Positions 1-9,765 of a stretch of 64,000 bases of DNA are shown in pieces. The position numbers were made by a program, and so were the translations under genes. This DNA is from JBGAHD01 sp044226395. Its GTDB lineage: Bacteria; Pseudomonadota; Gammaproteobacteria; Xanthomonadales; Ahniellaceae. A model generated the notes under the pieces. The model did not search any database. It was given only the letters and a program-made list of their open reading frames with translations, and was not told the origin of the DNA. Location of the stretch: contig JBGAHD010000004.1 in assembly GCA_044226395.1 (NCBI GenBank), positions 496,001 through 560,000 of the forward strand, read 5' to 3'. The first letter of the stretch is position 1, and each line of letters starts with the position of its first letter.

Positions 1-1152
1 GTGGAAGCCACGCGCGCCTTCGTCGCTGATGGCGCATTCGGCGCGCGCTTGTCACGCGTGCCGGTCGTGGTGATCGGCTGGTTCGTGCATGGCTTCACCC
101 TCGTTCGCGATCATCTGTTCGCGCCGATGCGCGCGTGGGGCGCGGTCGTCGCAATCTTCTCCGCGGCCGCGATCGCGATGGGCACGTTCCTGGCGTTGGT
201 CGCACCGGGCGCGCCGCCGCGGCGTATCCGCGTCGCGATCGCGATTTGGATCGTCATGGCCATGCTGGCGATCGCCATGCTGCGCGACGCGGCCTCTTTC
301 TATCTGTTCTACGTCGCGGTGCCCCTGGTCACCGGGCTCGCGGCACTCGGGTGGGCGACGGCCACGCGCACGCGCGCGCCAACCTCGCGCGATGTCAATG
401 TCGGCGCGATCGCCGCCCTGTGCTTCATCGCCGCGCTGAGTCAGCTACAGGCTCGCCGCGCCGCGTGGCACGACGGCTGGCAATGGCTGCCGGCCGCGAC
501 CATCGCCGATGTCGGCACGGCGCCCGTCGTCGACGAATTGCCCGTGGACTATTTTCCGGTCTTCGCGCTCGATCGCCTGGCGGCGCAAGCCTGCGAACAA
601 GACACGCTGAGCCTGGCCGGCGACGCCGCCGTGATGATGGAGTACGCGCAAACCTTGCCGACGCTGCTCCGCTGCGGCGATCGCGCATCCACGCACGTCG
701 GCGGCGATCGCGCGTTGACTGGCTTGCCCGCCGCGCTGTTGCGCGATGCCGGCAGCAGCGACGGCATCGGCACGCACGGCTACGCGTGGTTCGTCGCCAA
801 GCGAGTCGCGCGCGACGAGCCCGCGCCCGACATCGCGCTGCGCCTTCGTCCCCACTATCCGCCGCATCCGTATCGACTATCGCTCGATCAACGTTACGTC
901 GCCCACGCTTCGCTCGGCCGCGATCACTGGCTGGCCGTGACGCAACTCAATCGCGCTTTCGTAGCGAGCGAGGATCCGATCGTGATCGCCGGCGACCAAC
1001 CGCTACGCCCCGCGGCGCGCAGTGGCAACACGTGGCTCTATCGCGTCGGCGCGCCAACCGAAGTCCGCATCGAAGTGCGCACGGGCGACGCGACCTGGAT
1101 CGACGCAGTGACTTTCGCCGATGAGAATATTCGTATTGACATCGATCGCTGA
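1..1152 (+). CDS. C-terminal part of a multi-pass membrane protein (5' end outside window)
   Basis: The frame is open to the window edge, so the visible 383 residues are probably the C-terminal part of a longer protein; the GTG at base 1 need not be the start. The first 150 residues hold about four hydrophobic segments (residues 20-35, 45-68, 78-95, 100-120 and 133-147 are the hydrophobic stretches). They are followed by a soluble domain of about 230 residues with no motif I recognise. The layout (membrane helices, then an extracytoplasmic domain) resembles GT-C glycosyltransferase-like proteins such as the one at 9766-11586, but no catalytic motif is visible. Function unknown. Base composition matches the core genome. 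Confidence 0.6.
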   Translation: MEATRAFVADGAFGARLSRVPVVVIGWFVHGFTLVRDHLFAPMRAWGAVVAIFSAAAIAMGTFLALVAPGAPPRRIRVAIAIWIVMAMLAIAMLRDAASFYLFYVAVPLVTGLAALGWATATRTRAPTSRDVNVGAIAALCFIAALSQLQARRAAWHDGWQWLPAATIADVGTAPVVDELPVDYFPVFALDRLAAQACEQDTLSLAGDAAVMMEYAQTLPTLLRCGDRASTHVGGDRALTGLPAALLRDAGSSDGIGTHGYAWFVAKRVARDEPAPDIALRLRPHYPPHPYRLSLDQRYVAHASLGRDHWLAVTQLNRAFVASEDPIVIAGDQPLRPAARSGNTWLYRVGAPTEVRIEVRTGDATWIDAVTFADENIRIDIDR

Positions 1153-1193
1153 GCGCGATCTCGAAGATCCACCGCATCGCACAGTTGACCGGC

Positions 1194-1231
1194 GTAGCTG
1201 AGTTCAGCGCCCCCCTAAGTCGGGGAGCTAC
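1194..1231. terminator. possible stem-loop between convergent genes
   Basis: GTAGCT (1194-1199) is complementary to AGCTAC (1226-1231), and an inner CCCC faces GGGG. The arms flank an unequal bulge and no T-run follows. The position between two convergent genes fits a bidirectional terminator, but the structure is imperfect. Confidence 0.25.
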
Positions 1232-1272
1232 TCAACTTGAACACACGCGGCCGACCGCAGCGATCTTCTGAA

Positions 1273-1752
1273 TTAGTGGTCCTTTCTATACTTTCGAAGT
1301 GACGAAGGATCAATTCCATTCAATCTGTCGATACAGATCACTGAAATGTTCCCATGCTGATTCTTAAGAGCGGAATCTACTAGACCAGCATAGTAGCCGG
1401 GAGCAACTCGGACGATGATTCCTTGATTCGAATTCCTACCAAAGAAGATTCCTGTGACCTTTCGCCCGGACCCATGGATCACTCGCGCCAGAGCTTCCGG
1501 TCCAAGACGCTCTTGAATCCTATTGTCATTCAGCTCAACAGCATACTGGCCTGGGGAATCCGGGAATTGGTAAGCACGTTCCAATCTCAGCCCTTCCCAG
1601 GCTCCTGCTCTGCTTGCAACCCACGACTCAAGATATGCGACAAAGGTTTTGTCATTGCTTGCATCCACGATCGGCGCGCAAAGGTCCTTCGCCACCACAT
1701 TCCCGCAAAGAAAGAGGAAAAAGACAGGAATCAACCTCCTGTTCCTACTCAT
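1273..1752 (-). CDS. small exported protein, candidate immunity protein of the RHS toxin
   Basis: The ATG at 1752 overlaps the stop codon of the upstream RHS gene in an ATGA arrangement. A purine-rich GGGAGAAGGGAG directly precedes it, so I chose this start over one 15 codons upstream. The product is 159 residues. The N-terminus is basic (MSRNRR), followed by a hydrophobic core and a likely signal-peptidase site near VVA-KDL. The mature part has two cysteines, one near each end, and no family I recognise. A short gene immediately downstream of an RHS toxin is the classic place for its immunity gene. Export suggests that protection is needed in the periplasm. The immunity role is inferred from position only. 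Base composition is low-GC like the RHS gene, so the two probably moved together. Confidence 0.7.
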   Translation of the reverse strand: MSRNRRLIPVFFLFLCGNVVAKDLCAPIVDASNDKTFVAYLESWVASRAGAWEGLRLERAYQFPDSPGQYAVELNDNRIQERLGPEALARVIHGSGRKVTGIFFGRNSNQGIIVRVAPGYYAGLVDSALKNQHGNISVICIDRLNGIDPSSLRKYRKDH

Positions 1753-4700
1753 CTCCCTTCTCCCGAACTGTAGTAATAGAACCCGTAAGTCCCCCACAGT
1801 GATGCCCTCTGTATCTGTGTGGCGTTTCTTAAAGCCTCGCCTCTATTACCACTTAGTACACCCTGCAATGCCTGCAAGCCATTCCATGCGGCAATATCGG
1901 CGTTCATCTTAGCGATCCCTTCACCTCGAGCCGCTGACAGAATTCCCTGATAGACGTAGTTTAGGTCAGACCCTGCAAAAGTGCCATTCAGGTTCGCTCC
2001 GTACGAGGTTCTTGGGACTCCGGTAACACGAAATCGCTTGTCGGCCCAAAGCAAGAACACTCCATCGCCGCCGCCCAGTTTTACCTCCGCAAAACTGTCG
2101 GCTGGAATTTTCTTGTAGCCGCCCACCTTTGGTGACTTCCACTCAAATACAGCGAGATTGGCCTTCATAAGAATCGAAAGGCCTCGAGAATTCAACTCAA
2201 ACTGCCCGTCAGGCTGCTTTTTGAAGAACAGATCAATTGAAGTCATTAGTTCAAGTTGGTCATCTTGCCAATGTATGTCGTCATTGAACGCACGTGCGAA
2301 CGCGCTAGTTCCAGCTCCATTGGCAAACTTTCCCCCAGTCACTTGCGAAACCACACCCCCGAGTATCGCCGCAACCAAGACGCGTTCGGTGCTAAATCCA
2401 GGGTTCGCGGGGTCGAGGTTGTCAATCGCGCCACTGAATGCTTGGCTCAATCCTGCGGACGCAAACCCGTCCCCGAATCGCCCGCCTTGCATGTGCTGCA
2501 GTACACCACCTGTCACTGCGTGCGCCAAGACCTTTGCCGAGTACCCGCCCAGATCAAGATTTGTCCCAAATACATGACTACCGTCACTGGCCCAACTAGA
2601 ATTCTCGAAGTATGTGCCAATTCCGTAGAACGCTACGGCAGAGATCGCGCCCCATCCAATTCCTTTAGCCGACATGCTCGTTCCGGCCGCCGACATTGCA
2701 CCTCCGGCTCCAACGACGAACACCTGCTGGCCGGCAGTCAGTGAAACGCTCGACGCAGCGCCGCCAGTTGCCGCGGCCACTGCGATTCCAATACCGGTTC
2801 GAATCCACTCACCCCAGCTCATGTTCCCTGTCGGATCTGTCAGGCTAAGGGGATTGTTGAGAACGTAGCTATACCGATTGAGCCCCTGAATCCCGGAATC
2901 GACCAGGGGATCCGACTGAATAAAGCGACCAATTGCAGGATCATAGACTCGGCCGTTCATATGAATGAGTCCGATGGCATCCACATGCTCATGCCCCGTA
3001 AACCCGTGCGTCGTGCTTGCCGGCGCTGCGCTCGCACCTTGCCAGCTCGTTGCATTCCGTCGGCCGCCCCAAACATCAAAGCTCGCGCTCTCGATCAAGG
3101 CGCCTGTGTCACCGACGACCACGTCTAGTGATCCCAGGTGATCCACAAGCAGATATCGGTCGTCGACCGTACTATTCACGGATGAAGTCGTGACTACGGC
3201 CCCTCCTGGTAGGTACCGCTTCGTAAGAGTTTCAGTTGAAGTGGTAATGAACTCGACAGTCCCAACGTAGCGCGTTGTTCGAACGTCAACCCCATTGGTT
3301 CTGTCAATCCGCCGATAGCGCGCAAGATCGGAGCCGTAGCTGAACTCAGTCTCCTGTGCTGAAGGGAACGCGGTGATACTTCCCCGCGTCATTACTACGA
3401 CCTGCTCGAATGCGTCGTAGCCCATCGTGTGGTCGTCTGCGTCGACACTTGAGTTACCGACCACTTGATTACCAATCTGATCGTAACCATAGGTAGTGTT
3501 GCCTACCTGGATTACGGCATGAGGGCGTCCCGAGAGACTGGTCGAGTTGCAACCATCCGCGCCTTCGTAGGAGTAGCTCGTGGAGCCTCGGGCGCAAATG
3601 TTACCCAACTTGTCATAAGTAATACTCGTTGTTAGCCCTGGCGCTGAGAATCCACTGAGAACCACCGATGTCAAGCGATTGAGCTTGTCATAGGACATGT
3701 CCTCGACCAAATTCCCATTGCCGCTATTTCGTCGTGTCAGATTGCCGTTCGAGTCAAAATCAAAATCCCAGTTCTGTAGAGTGCTGGCGCCAATCGTAAC
3801 TAATGTGTCAATCCATCCGCGCGTTGGATGATAGGAGCGAGTTGTGTCGATATTGGTTGACGTACCGAATCGGCGCTCCTTATTCACATGGCCCCATGCG
3901 TCCTGCTCGCGCACCTCGTAGAACTTGCCGGCAGCGCCCACGCCCGTTCTTGAATACTGAAGGTAGCTCAGATACCCACGCACAGTATAGAAGTAGGACG
4001 TCACATCCCCAGAGGCATCAGTCTGCGTCTGAATTCGCCCGACTCCGTCATAAGTCGTTGACTCTGAATAGCTATTGCCGTCGAAAGACGTTAGCCGTTG
4101 CGACAATCGACCGATTCCGTCGTATGAGTTCGTGCGCTGAAAAGCGATTCCAACCTGGCTGCTTATGCTCCGCTGCTCAAAATGGAGCGCACCCAGACCA
4201 TTTGCGGCTGTATCGAACTGCCACTCGTCGACAAGTACTGCGCCACCAAACGAAATCTCATTCTCGAAACCACTTCGGAAGGTGAGATCACTTGCAGTAA
4301 AGGCCTGCGCATTGCCCGCGCGCCGACGCCAGACACGACCCAGCGCGTCATAGTCCTGCTCCACGCGCGTGTTCAGCGCATTCGTCGAGCGAATCACTTC
4401 ACCTGCGGCGTTGTACTCGTAGCTCATGGCTCCCCGGTCAGGATCCAGCACAAGTACCTTTCGGCCAAGCGAGTCGTATTGCACCTCAGAAACTACTTCG
4501 CCATTGCCAGCATTTCGGCGGACAAAGCGTAAGTTCCCTTGCGGATCGTACTCGTTTGTTACTTGCATCGATGCGCCGGAAAGGCCACCACTTGCCGGGT
4601 CCGCTTGTACAGAGTAGACGACCTCGCCGAGCGCATTCTTGGTCTGCGAAGCGTTCTGTCCGCGACTATCGATCGTAGTCGTCGTCAATCCAGCGAAGCT

Positions 4701-7700
4701 GCTTGTCGAGAAGCTACCATCTGCTGCCGATACTCTAATGACTCGACCCAGTGCGTCATAGCTATTGGATGTTCCCGAAAATGCATTCGTGCAGACCGTT
4801 GGATTCTGGGCAAAGTCTGGATCTGAGCCGGCACCGGCGAGGAAGAATGGAATGCTGACGTGCTCTACCCGACCGTGACTGTCATAGGTCGTGCAAGTAG
4901 AAGACCAGTTCTTCCCTGCGATATTCGCATTAAACGACTGCGCAACGCTCAGAACCTGCCGACCAAGAACGTCAAAATAGACGTACGTATCGGGTGCTCC
5001 TGCAGTCTGCGTCCTTTGCCTGAAGCTACCCCCACTAGGACAGCTCACTTCATTTGCTGACGATCCACACCATCTAAATGTGGTTGTAGATGACTTTCCC
5101 GTATTATCAGCGACGTAGTAGGCCCGATTCATTGCACCAAAAAGGCTGGTACCCACTAACCCATTCGCACCGGAAACTGATACGGGGTTGCCGAACTCAT
5201 CCCGACCGTTGACCGTCTCCAGAGCCAACTCGGCCACGCCTCGCGCCGCGGTCGGGGAGAAGAACGTTTTGTAGGTAGAACTAAGATACCTGCCGTTCTG
5301 GACATAGACATTTCGGGAGTAGCGGTGCACGGCAGTTGTCGGCCCGCCGCTCCCCACCGGCCGCTGTTCGATTAGCAGCTTGTTTTTGCAATCTGCATCA
5401 CTGAACTCAACGAGCCCACTTGGAGTCTGCCTTTGCTTGCTACAGGTAAAGGCTTCTACCCGATTTCCATAGTCATCCAAACTGTAGATAGTACGCAGGT
5501 CCTGATTCGCGGCGACATCCTTCTGAATTCGCTCAGAAAGAAGCAGCCCTGAGTCGGTGCTCGATAGACCTGCTTGACCATCAATGTCGTAGCTAAAATC
5601 AGAAACCCTGCTAGATGTCTGCGTACCGCGCGTGTCCGTCACAAGACTCGACACCAGGCGACCAAGTCGCCAATTGACGACATCGTTAACGTAGGCATTG
5701 ATGGTGATCTTCTTTGCGACGAGAGTTGTGAGACTCGCGCCGCTGAAGGTACTAAGCGATATCGTCGTTGCATTTCCATAGCTATCACCCGCATAACTAA
5801 ATAGTCCACAAACGTTGCGACTAATAGCACCGGTAGATGGATCCAGATCCGCGTCAAACGTTCGCGTAGTGTATGCAAACAACGCTTGCTGCCCATTAAG
5901 GGCCGATTGATGAAGACCTCTCGGAACACCAACTACCAAGCGTGAGGCAGGGGCAAGCTCATGTACTGACCGGCTCAGCACTGCGGCCGATACTTCGGGA
6001 CACTCATTGGGCGATGCCGATGACGAGAAGTCGCATGCTTCCGTGGTGCCATTCGCTTTGCACCCCCAAAGAGAAGAGCTCACCCGAACTAGCCGGCCTT
6101 GCAATACTTCACCGAAAGGAGCTGGGTGCTCAAGCTCGTTTACAGCACTTAAGTCATAGAAGCATTTAGCAACATGTACTCCGTCCCCAGGGAAACTCGT
6201 AACTTGCGCGAGCGATTCGGGATCCAATGCGCATTGATCTAACTCAGCACTACCGAGTGTGACAGCTCCCGGGATTCTGTACTTTAGCGTTTGCAATGGC
6301 AACCCAATGAATGGGAAGTCCTGCCGGTAGATCTGTTCCGTGAGAATCCAATCTCCCGAAACTGCATTGGCATCAATTGTGTCGATCGTCCTAAAGCCGA
6401 GCGAGCCTCTGCCGCCAGCTTGAATCTTCTGTCCGGCATAGCGGTAAAGCAATCTACTCCTCGCAGCCAATTGCCCTCTGGTCGGAGCGCTGCTCTCTAC
6501 TGTGCTAACCACGTATTGCGAGCTGAGTACATCTATGACTGTAGATCCTCTCCCCCAACTGTCGACGACGCCGTCAACATCGCTGGCAGACCCATCCGGG
6601 GCTGGATCAAGCCTTGAGCCCCGCCCCCGTCGATAGACTGCTTTGTTTGTAATAGGTTGGTAACCAAATTGAGTTACTGCTCCGTAACCACTCGACACCT
6701 GAAATATGGCGTCACGTGGCTTGAATCGGCTCAATGGAAATGCACGACTTGAGTACATCGAAGATGGCACATTTCCCTGTGCATCTCCGTTACGCAACTT
6801 GATAAAGTCAGCCGCACCATCGCCATCGAAATCCGCGAAAAAGTAGTCCCATTGGCTCAGTACTTCCGCTTTCGCGCCGAATCCTGGAACGCAGCGGGCA
6901 TCACCCGAAGGACTTGAACTTCCAGGCAAATCGTATCCACCATTAAGGCCATACAAAGTGCTCGACGAGTAGGCTCGATATCTAAACACTCGCCCCGAAA
7001 CGCTGGTGCCATCGCAGAGAGTGCTCTCTGAGCCACTAGGATAGACAATATCTAGGCGACCATCGCCGGTTACATCGACGAATCGCAGATGGGCTCGATT
7101 CGACACATCGGAAATGCTTCCGCTCGCAGCTCGCCCGCCGCTCATCTGGAACTGCTTACCAGTGCTTAGAGCAAAAGTGTAGTCATCAGATGTGAGGTCC
7201 ATCTGATACACGAGATCGGCGAGCCCATCAGCATTAACATCGACTACCTGAAACTGCCTGACATCCGCCGAGCCAAGGTCGCTCGCCGCGGAGTAGATCG
7301 GCCCTGGGCCATACTGCTGCGCCGACTGCGTACTGGCAGTCCTGGAACCCATTACTAGGGCAACGAACTTTGTCTCCGTAATTGCAAGGCTTCGCTCAGC
7401 GACATACTCTTCGAAGGCGGCATTGTCCAAGTTCCTTATCGGAGTAGAAAGCTCCTCTGGCCCGAGCGAACCACTTGCGACTTTCACGCGAACGATCAGA
7501 TCTGAACGGCCGTCGCCATTAAAATCTCCAGAAACACCAAATCCAGAAACATCTCCAGGTTGGTAGTCGACATTGCAGATACTGTCGGACGGACAATTGA
7601 TCTGCGGTAGCAGACTGATCGGCTGAGAGAATTCGAATCCACTTTGGTCTGCCTTGCGCTGCATGAATGCAATGCCGAGACTGCTACTCCCAGTCGAGTA

Positions 7701-9386
7701 AGCGATGTCAATCATGCCATCGCCGTTAAAGTCACCAAATTGAGCTTGATCCTGACTATCACTCGCCGTGGAAATGGTGACATTCATTAAATCTGTCGAC
7801 GTATCGAAAACACTTGTCCCGGATTGCGGTCGTCCTCCAGATGCGTAGATATGCCAGCGAGCATTCGGAGTCCCGTCATTGTTGTCCGCCAGCATGAGAT
7901 CATCACGGCCATCACCATTGAAATCGAAGAGTCCCCACGCCGTATTCAATTCGTCATTGGTTGCGCTGGCATCTAGACTTGTACAAACTGTCGTCTGCTC
8001 AAATGTCTTCAGAGTCAACCTGCTTTGTGACGCGACCACTTCGCGATCAGCGAAACTAACAACAAGGTATCTCTTGTTGCTGCAAGTTGGATGGGTAGAC
8101 CCGGCCGATCGAAACCAGACGATGTCCATTCGGCCATCGCCATCTACATCGCCAATTCTGGAACTGACCAAGTTCCGAGTTTCCCCGACCGTGCTTGAGG
8201 TATCGCCAGTTTCGAAGGCTGACTTGACCCCTAATTGATCCGTCCAAGAAAAAACCGTTGGCCGATAGCAGACGGACATGCTTTCATCTCGGCATTCTTG
8301 AATGGAGCGAAGCAGCTTCGCTCTGCTTCCGCTCATGGATGTCTCAGTGCCGACACAGCCAGCTTGATTCGAGCTGTAACAAAACCTATAAAAGCGCAGC
8401 GTCCGCTGCGAGGCCAGAGGGAGATCAATTTGATCCTTTACGACGATCGATTCCAGCAGTTGAGACTGACTGTAGAGGACCCCACCCTGATAGCCTGCGG
8501 TAACTTCCTCACCATTGGACGGCTGAAGCCCGCCAGACCGATAGTTGAAGAATATTCCGGCGTATGGGCTGCTTGCGGGCGTTGATTGCCCAGGGAGCTG
8601 ACGCTTTCCCGTGAATCGCACTGAACTGATTACGTATTCGACGTAGTCCCCGACCGGCCCACCGCCACCCGTGAACGGGTGGTCGATGTAGGTATAACTG
8701 ATGTAATTTCCGACCGAGTCCTGAACGCTACTCAGTGCCCAAATCGCAATGGCTTGGTTGACGTCACAGAAGATGCAGCGCTCTATCTTCGCGTCCTCTG
8801 TCTCACCATAAGTGCTCGTGGACCCATCCTTTCGCCGCACCGTGAAGGACGTTGGGCCGGTATAGGAAGAAGTCGACCCATTATTTCCGCCCACTGAGAA
8901 TATTTGGGTAAAAGGGTCAAGCTCCAATCGATACTCGGCGCCAGCAGCTCCGTAAGTTCCCGAAACCAGCAGCATCCTTTGGCCATCAAGGCAGAATACG
9001 TCAGCGTTTGTGTAGCTTACTGGCTGAGAGTTGCCGTCAATTGGATTTCCCTGGCCATCCGTAAAGTCGCCAGCTTCTCTTGTTTTTCGGCAGCGCGATA
9101 TCGCCGATTGACCGCTGATCGACCACCCTTTCCCCAAGGGCCCAATGCCTCCGCCACTGTTGTAGGCCAACGACATTCTGGGTACGACGCCAGCTGTTCC
9201 TGGCGGGGCGTAGATCGGTATCGAATAGCTTGCGTTACCCGACTCATCGACTCGGAATTCTCCGAAAGTCGCTCCGACGCTGTCGGAGATGGCATCTCGT
9301 GCGGGTGTTTGCGCGGCAACTTTGCCGAAGCCAAGCACGGCAACCGCAACAAGAAGGCAAGCCTTCCATCCCTGGATTGAATGCAT
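1749..9386 (-). CDS. SpvB/TcdB-type RHS-repeat polymorphic toxin, secreted
   Basis: A 2545-residue protein with a signal peptide (hydrophobic core at residues 10-24, cleavage near VAAQ). Domain order: SpvB-like N-terminal domain (about 35-100, with SYSIPIYAPPGTAG); at least seven FG-GAP/VCBS units of type D-x-D/N-G-D-G-x-x-D (about 415-860, for example DVDGDGRMD and DFNGDGRDD); a TcdB-middle-like region; many YD-type RHS repeats (YDALGRV, YDSLGRK); and the RHS core ending in YDPAIGRFIQSDPL and LNRYSYVLNNPL. After the DPTG motif at 2184-2187 comes a variable tip of about 358 residues. Its first part has glycine/alanine-rich hydrophobic stretches and two copies of a GGxFxxGxxxxxxxxA(F/G) connector seen in many polymorphic toxins. 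The last 150 residues are a toxin candidate I do not recognise. RHS cages of this type deliver C-terminal toxins to competitors or hosts. The gene is markedly lower in GC than the core genes, indicating horizontal transfer. Confidence 0.9.
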   Translation of the reverse strand: MHSIQGWKACLLVAVAVLGFGKVAAQTPARDAISDSVGATFGEFRVDESGNASYSIPIYAPPGTAGVVPRMSLAYNSGGGIGPLGKGWSISGQSAISRCRKTREAGDFTDGQGNPIDGNSQPVSYTNADVFCLDGQRMLLVSGTYGAAGAEYRLELDPFTQIFSVGGNNGSTSSYTGPTSFTVRRKDGSTSTYGETEDAKIERCIFCDVNQAIAIWALSSVQDSVGNYISYTYIDHPFTGGGGPVGDYVEYVISSVRFTGKRQLPGQSTPASSPYAGIFFNYRSGGLQPSNGEEVTAGYQGGVLYSQSQLLESIVVKDQIDLPLASQRTLRFYRFCYSSNQAGCVGTETSMSGSRAKLLRSIQECRDESMSVCYRPTVFSWTDQLGVKSAFETGDTSSTVGETRNLVSSRIGDVDGDGRMDIVWFRSAGSTHPTCSNKRYLVVSFADREVVASQSRLTLKTFEQTTVCTSLDASATNDELNTAWGLFDFNGDGRDDLMLADNNDGTPNARWHIYASGGRPQSGTSVFDTSTDLMNVTISTASDSQDQAQFGDFNGDGMIDIAYSTGSSSLGIAFMQRKADQSGFEFSQPISLLPQINCPSDSICNVDYQPGDVSGFGVSGDFNGDGRSDLIVRVKVASGSLGPEELSTPIRNLDNAAFEEYVAERSLAITETKFVALVMGSRTASTQSAQQYGPGPIYSAASDLGSADVRQFQVVDVNADGLADLVYQMDLTSDDYTFALSTGKQFQMSGGRAASGSISDVSNRAHLRFVDVTGDGRLDIVYPSGSESTLCDGTSVSGRVFRYRAYSSSTLYGLNGGYDLPGSSSPSGDARCVPGFGAKAEVLSQWDYFFADFDGDGAADFIKLRNGDAQGNVPSSMYSSRAFPLSRFKPRDAIFQVSSGYGAVTQFGYQPITNKAVYRRGRGSRLDPAPDGSASDVDGVVDSWGRGSTVIDVLSSQYVVSTVESSAPTRGQLAARSRLLYRYAGQKIQAGGRGSLGFRTIDTIDANAVSGDWILTEQIYRQDFPFIGLPLQTLKYRIPGAVTLGSAELDQCALDPESLAQVTSFPGDGVHVAKCFYDLSAVNELEHPAPFGEVLQGRLVRVSSSLWGCKANGTTEACDFSSSASPNECPEVSAAVLSRSVHELAPASRLVVGVPRGLHQSALNGQQALFAYTTRTFDADLDPSTGAISRNVCGLFSYAGDSYGNATTISLSTFSGASLTTLVAKKITINAYVNDVVNWRLGRLVSSLVTDTRGTQTSSRVSDFSYDIDGQAGLSSTDSGLLLSERIQKDVAANQDLRTIYSLDDYGNRVEAFTCSKQRQTPSGLVEFSDADCKNKLLIEQRPVGSGGPTTAVHRYSRNVYVQNGRYLSSTYKTFFSPTAARGVAELALETVNGRDEFGNPVSVSGANGLVGTSLFGAMNRAYYVADNTGKSSTTTFRWCGSSANEVSCPSGGSFRQRTQTAGAPDTYVYFDVLGRQVLSVAQSFNANIAGKNWSSTCTTYDSHGRVEHVSIPFFLAGAGSDPDFAQNPTVCTNAFSGTSNSYDALGRVIRVSAADGSFSTSSFAGLTTTTIDSRGQNASQTKNALGEVVYSVQADPASGGLSGASMQVTNEYDPQGNLRFVRRNAGNGEVVSEVQYDSLGRKVLVLDPDRGAMSYEYNAAGEVIRSTNALNTRVEQDYDALGRVWRRRAGNAQAFTASDLTFRSGFENEISFGGAVLVDEWQFDTAANGLGALHFEQRSISSQVGIAFQRTNSYDGIGRLSQRLTSFDGNSYSESTTYDGVGRIQTQTDASGDVTSYFYTVRGYLSYLQYSRTGVGAAGKFYEVREQDAWGHVNKERRFGTSTNIDTTRSYHPTRGWIDTLVTIGASTLQNWDFDFDSNGNLTRRNSGNGNLVEDMSYDKLNRLTSVVLSGFSAPGLTTSITYDKLGNICARGSTSYSYEGADGCNSTSLSGRPHAVIQVGNTTYGYDQIGNQVVGNSSVDADDHTMGYDAFEQVVVMTRGSITAFPSAQETEFSYGSDLARYRRIDRTNGVDVRTTRYVGTVEFITTSTETLTKRYLPGGAVVTTSSVNSTVDDRYLLVDHLGSLDVVVGDTGALIESASFDVWGGRRNATSWQGASAAPASTTHGFTGHEHVDAIGLIHMNGRVYDPAIGRFIQSDPLVDSGIQGLNRYSYVLNNPLSLTDPTGNMSWGEWIRTGIGIAVAAATGGAASSVSLTAGQQVFVVGAGGAMSAAGTSMSAKGIGWGAISAVAFYGIGTYFENSSWASDGSHVFGTNLDLGGYSAKVLAHAVTGGVLQHMQGGRFGDGFASAGLSQAFSGAIDNLDPANPGFSTERVLVAAILGGVVSQVTGGKFANGAGTSAFARAFNDDIHWQDDQLELMTSIDLFFKKQPDGQFELNSRGLSILMKANLAVFEWKSPKVGGYKKIPADSFAEVKLGGGDGVFLLWADKRFRVTGVPRTSYGANLNGTFAGSDLNYVYQGILSAARGEGIAKMNADIAAWNGLQALQGVLSGNRGEALRNATQIQRASLWGTYGFYYYSSGEGR

Positions 9387-9765
9387 GTCAAAGCTCCGAA
9401 TTGGCTACAACGTGATGCGGGGCAAGTTCTAAGTTCATGTTGAAAACAACGAATCGCTAAAACCAAGTTGGAAATTCGCTACAAGAGGCTCCGGCTTCTT
9501 AATCTGTGGTGGTCAGGAGCCAGACGAGCAAACATGTCGAGCGCCATTGGCCACGGAGGAGAACACTGCTCGCCTTCGCAGGCTAGCGAAGTGCAATGAG
9601 CCAGGCAAGTCAGCTCTCTATGTGATCCGCCAGCGATCTCTATTGGCAACAAAAGGAGTGTCAAGGAGTCGAATGCAGGAACCAGTCTCACGAACTGGCT
9701 GTAAGCCCGAAAAGAATCACATCATTGAAGCAATTGCTTCTTAAGAATCGACATGCAACGGCGGT
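9387..9765. other. intergenic region upstream of the RHS gene
   Basis: About 380 bases of lower-GC sequence between the RHS start and the stop codon of the STT3-like gene. The short open frames on both strands have no ribosome-binding site or recognisable product. The RHS promoter must lie here, but I see no convincing -35/-10 pair. Confidence 0.4.
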
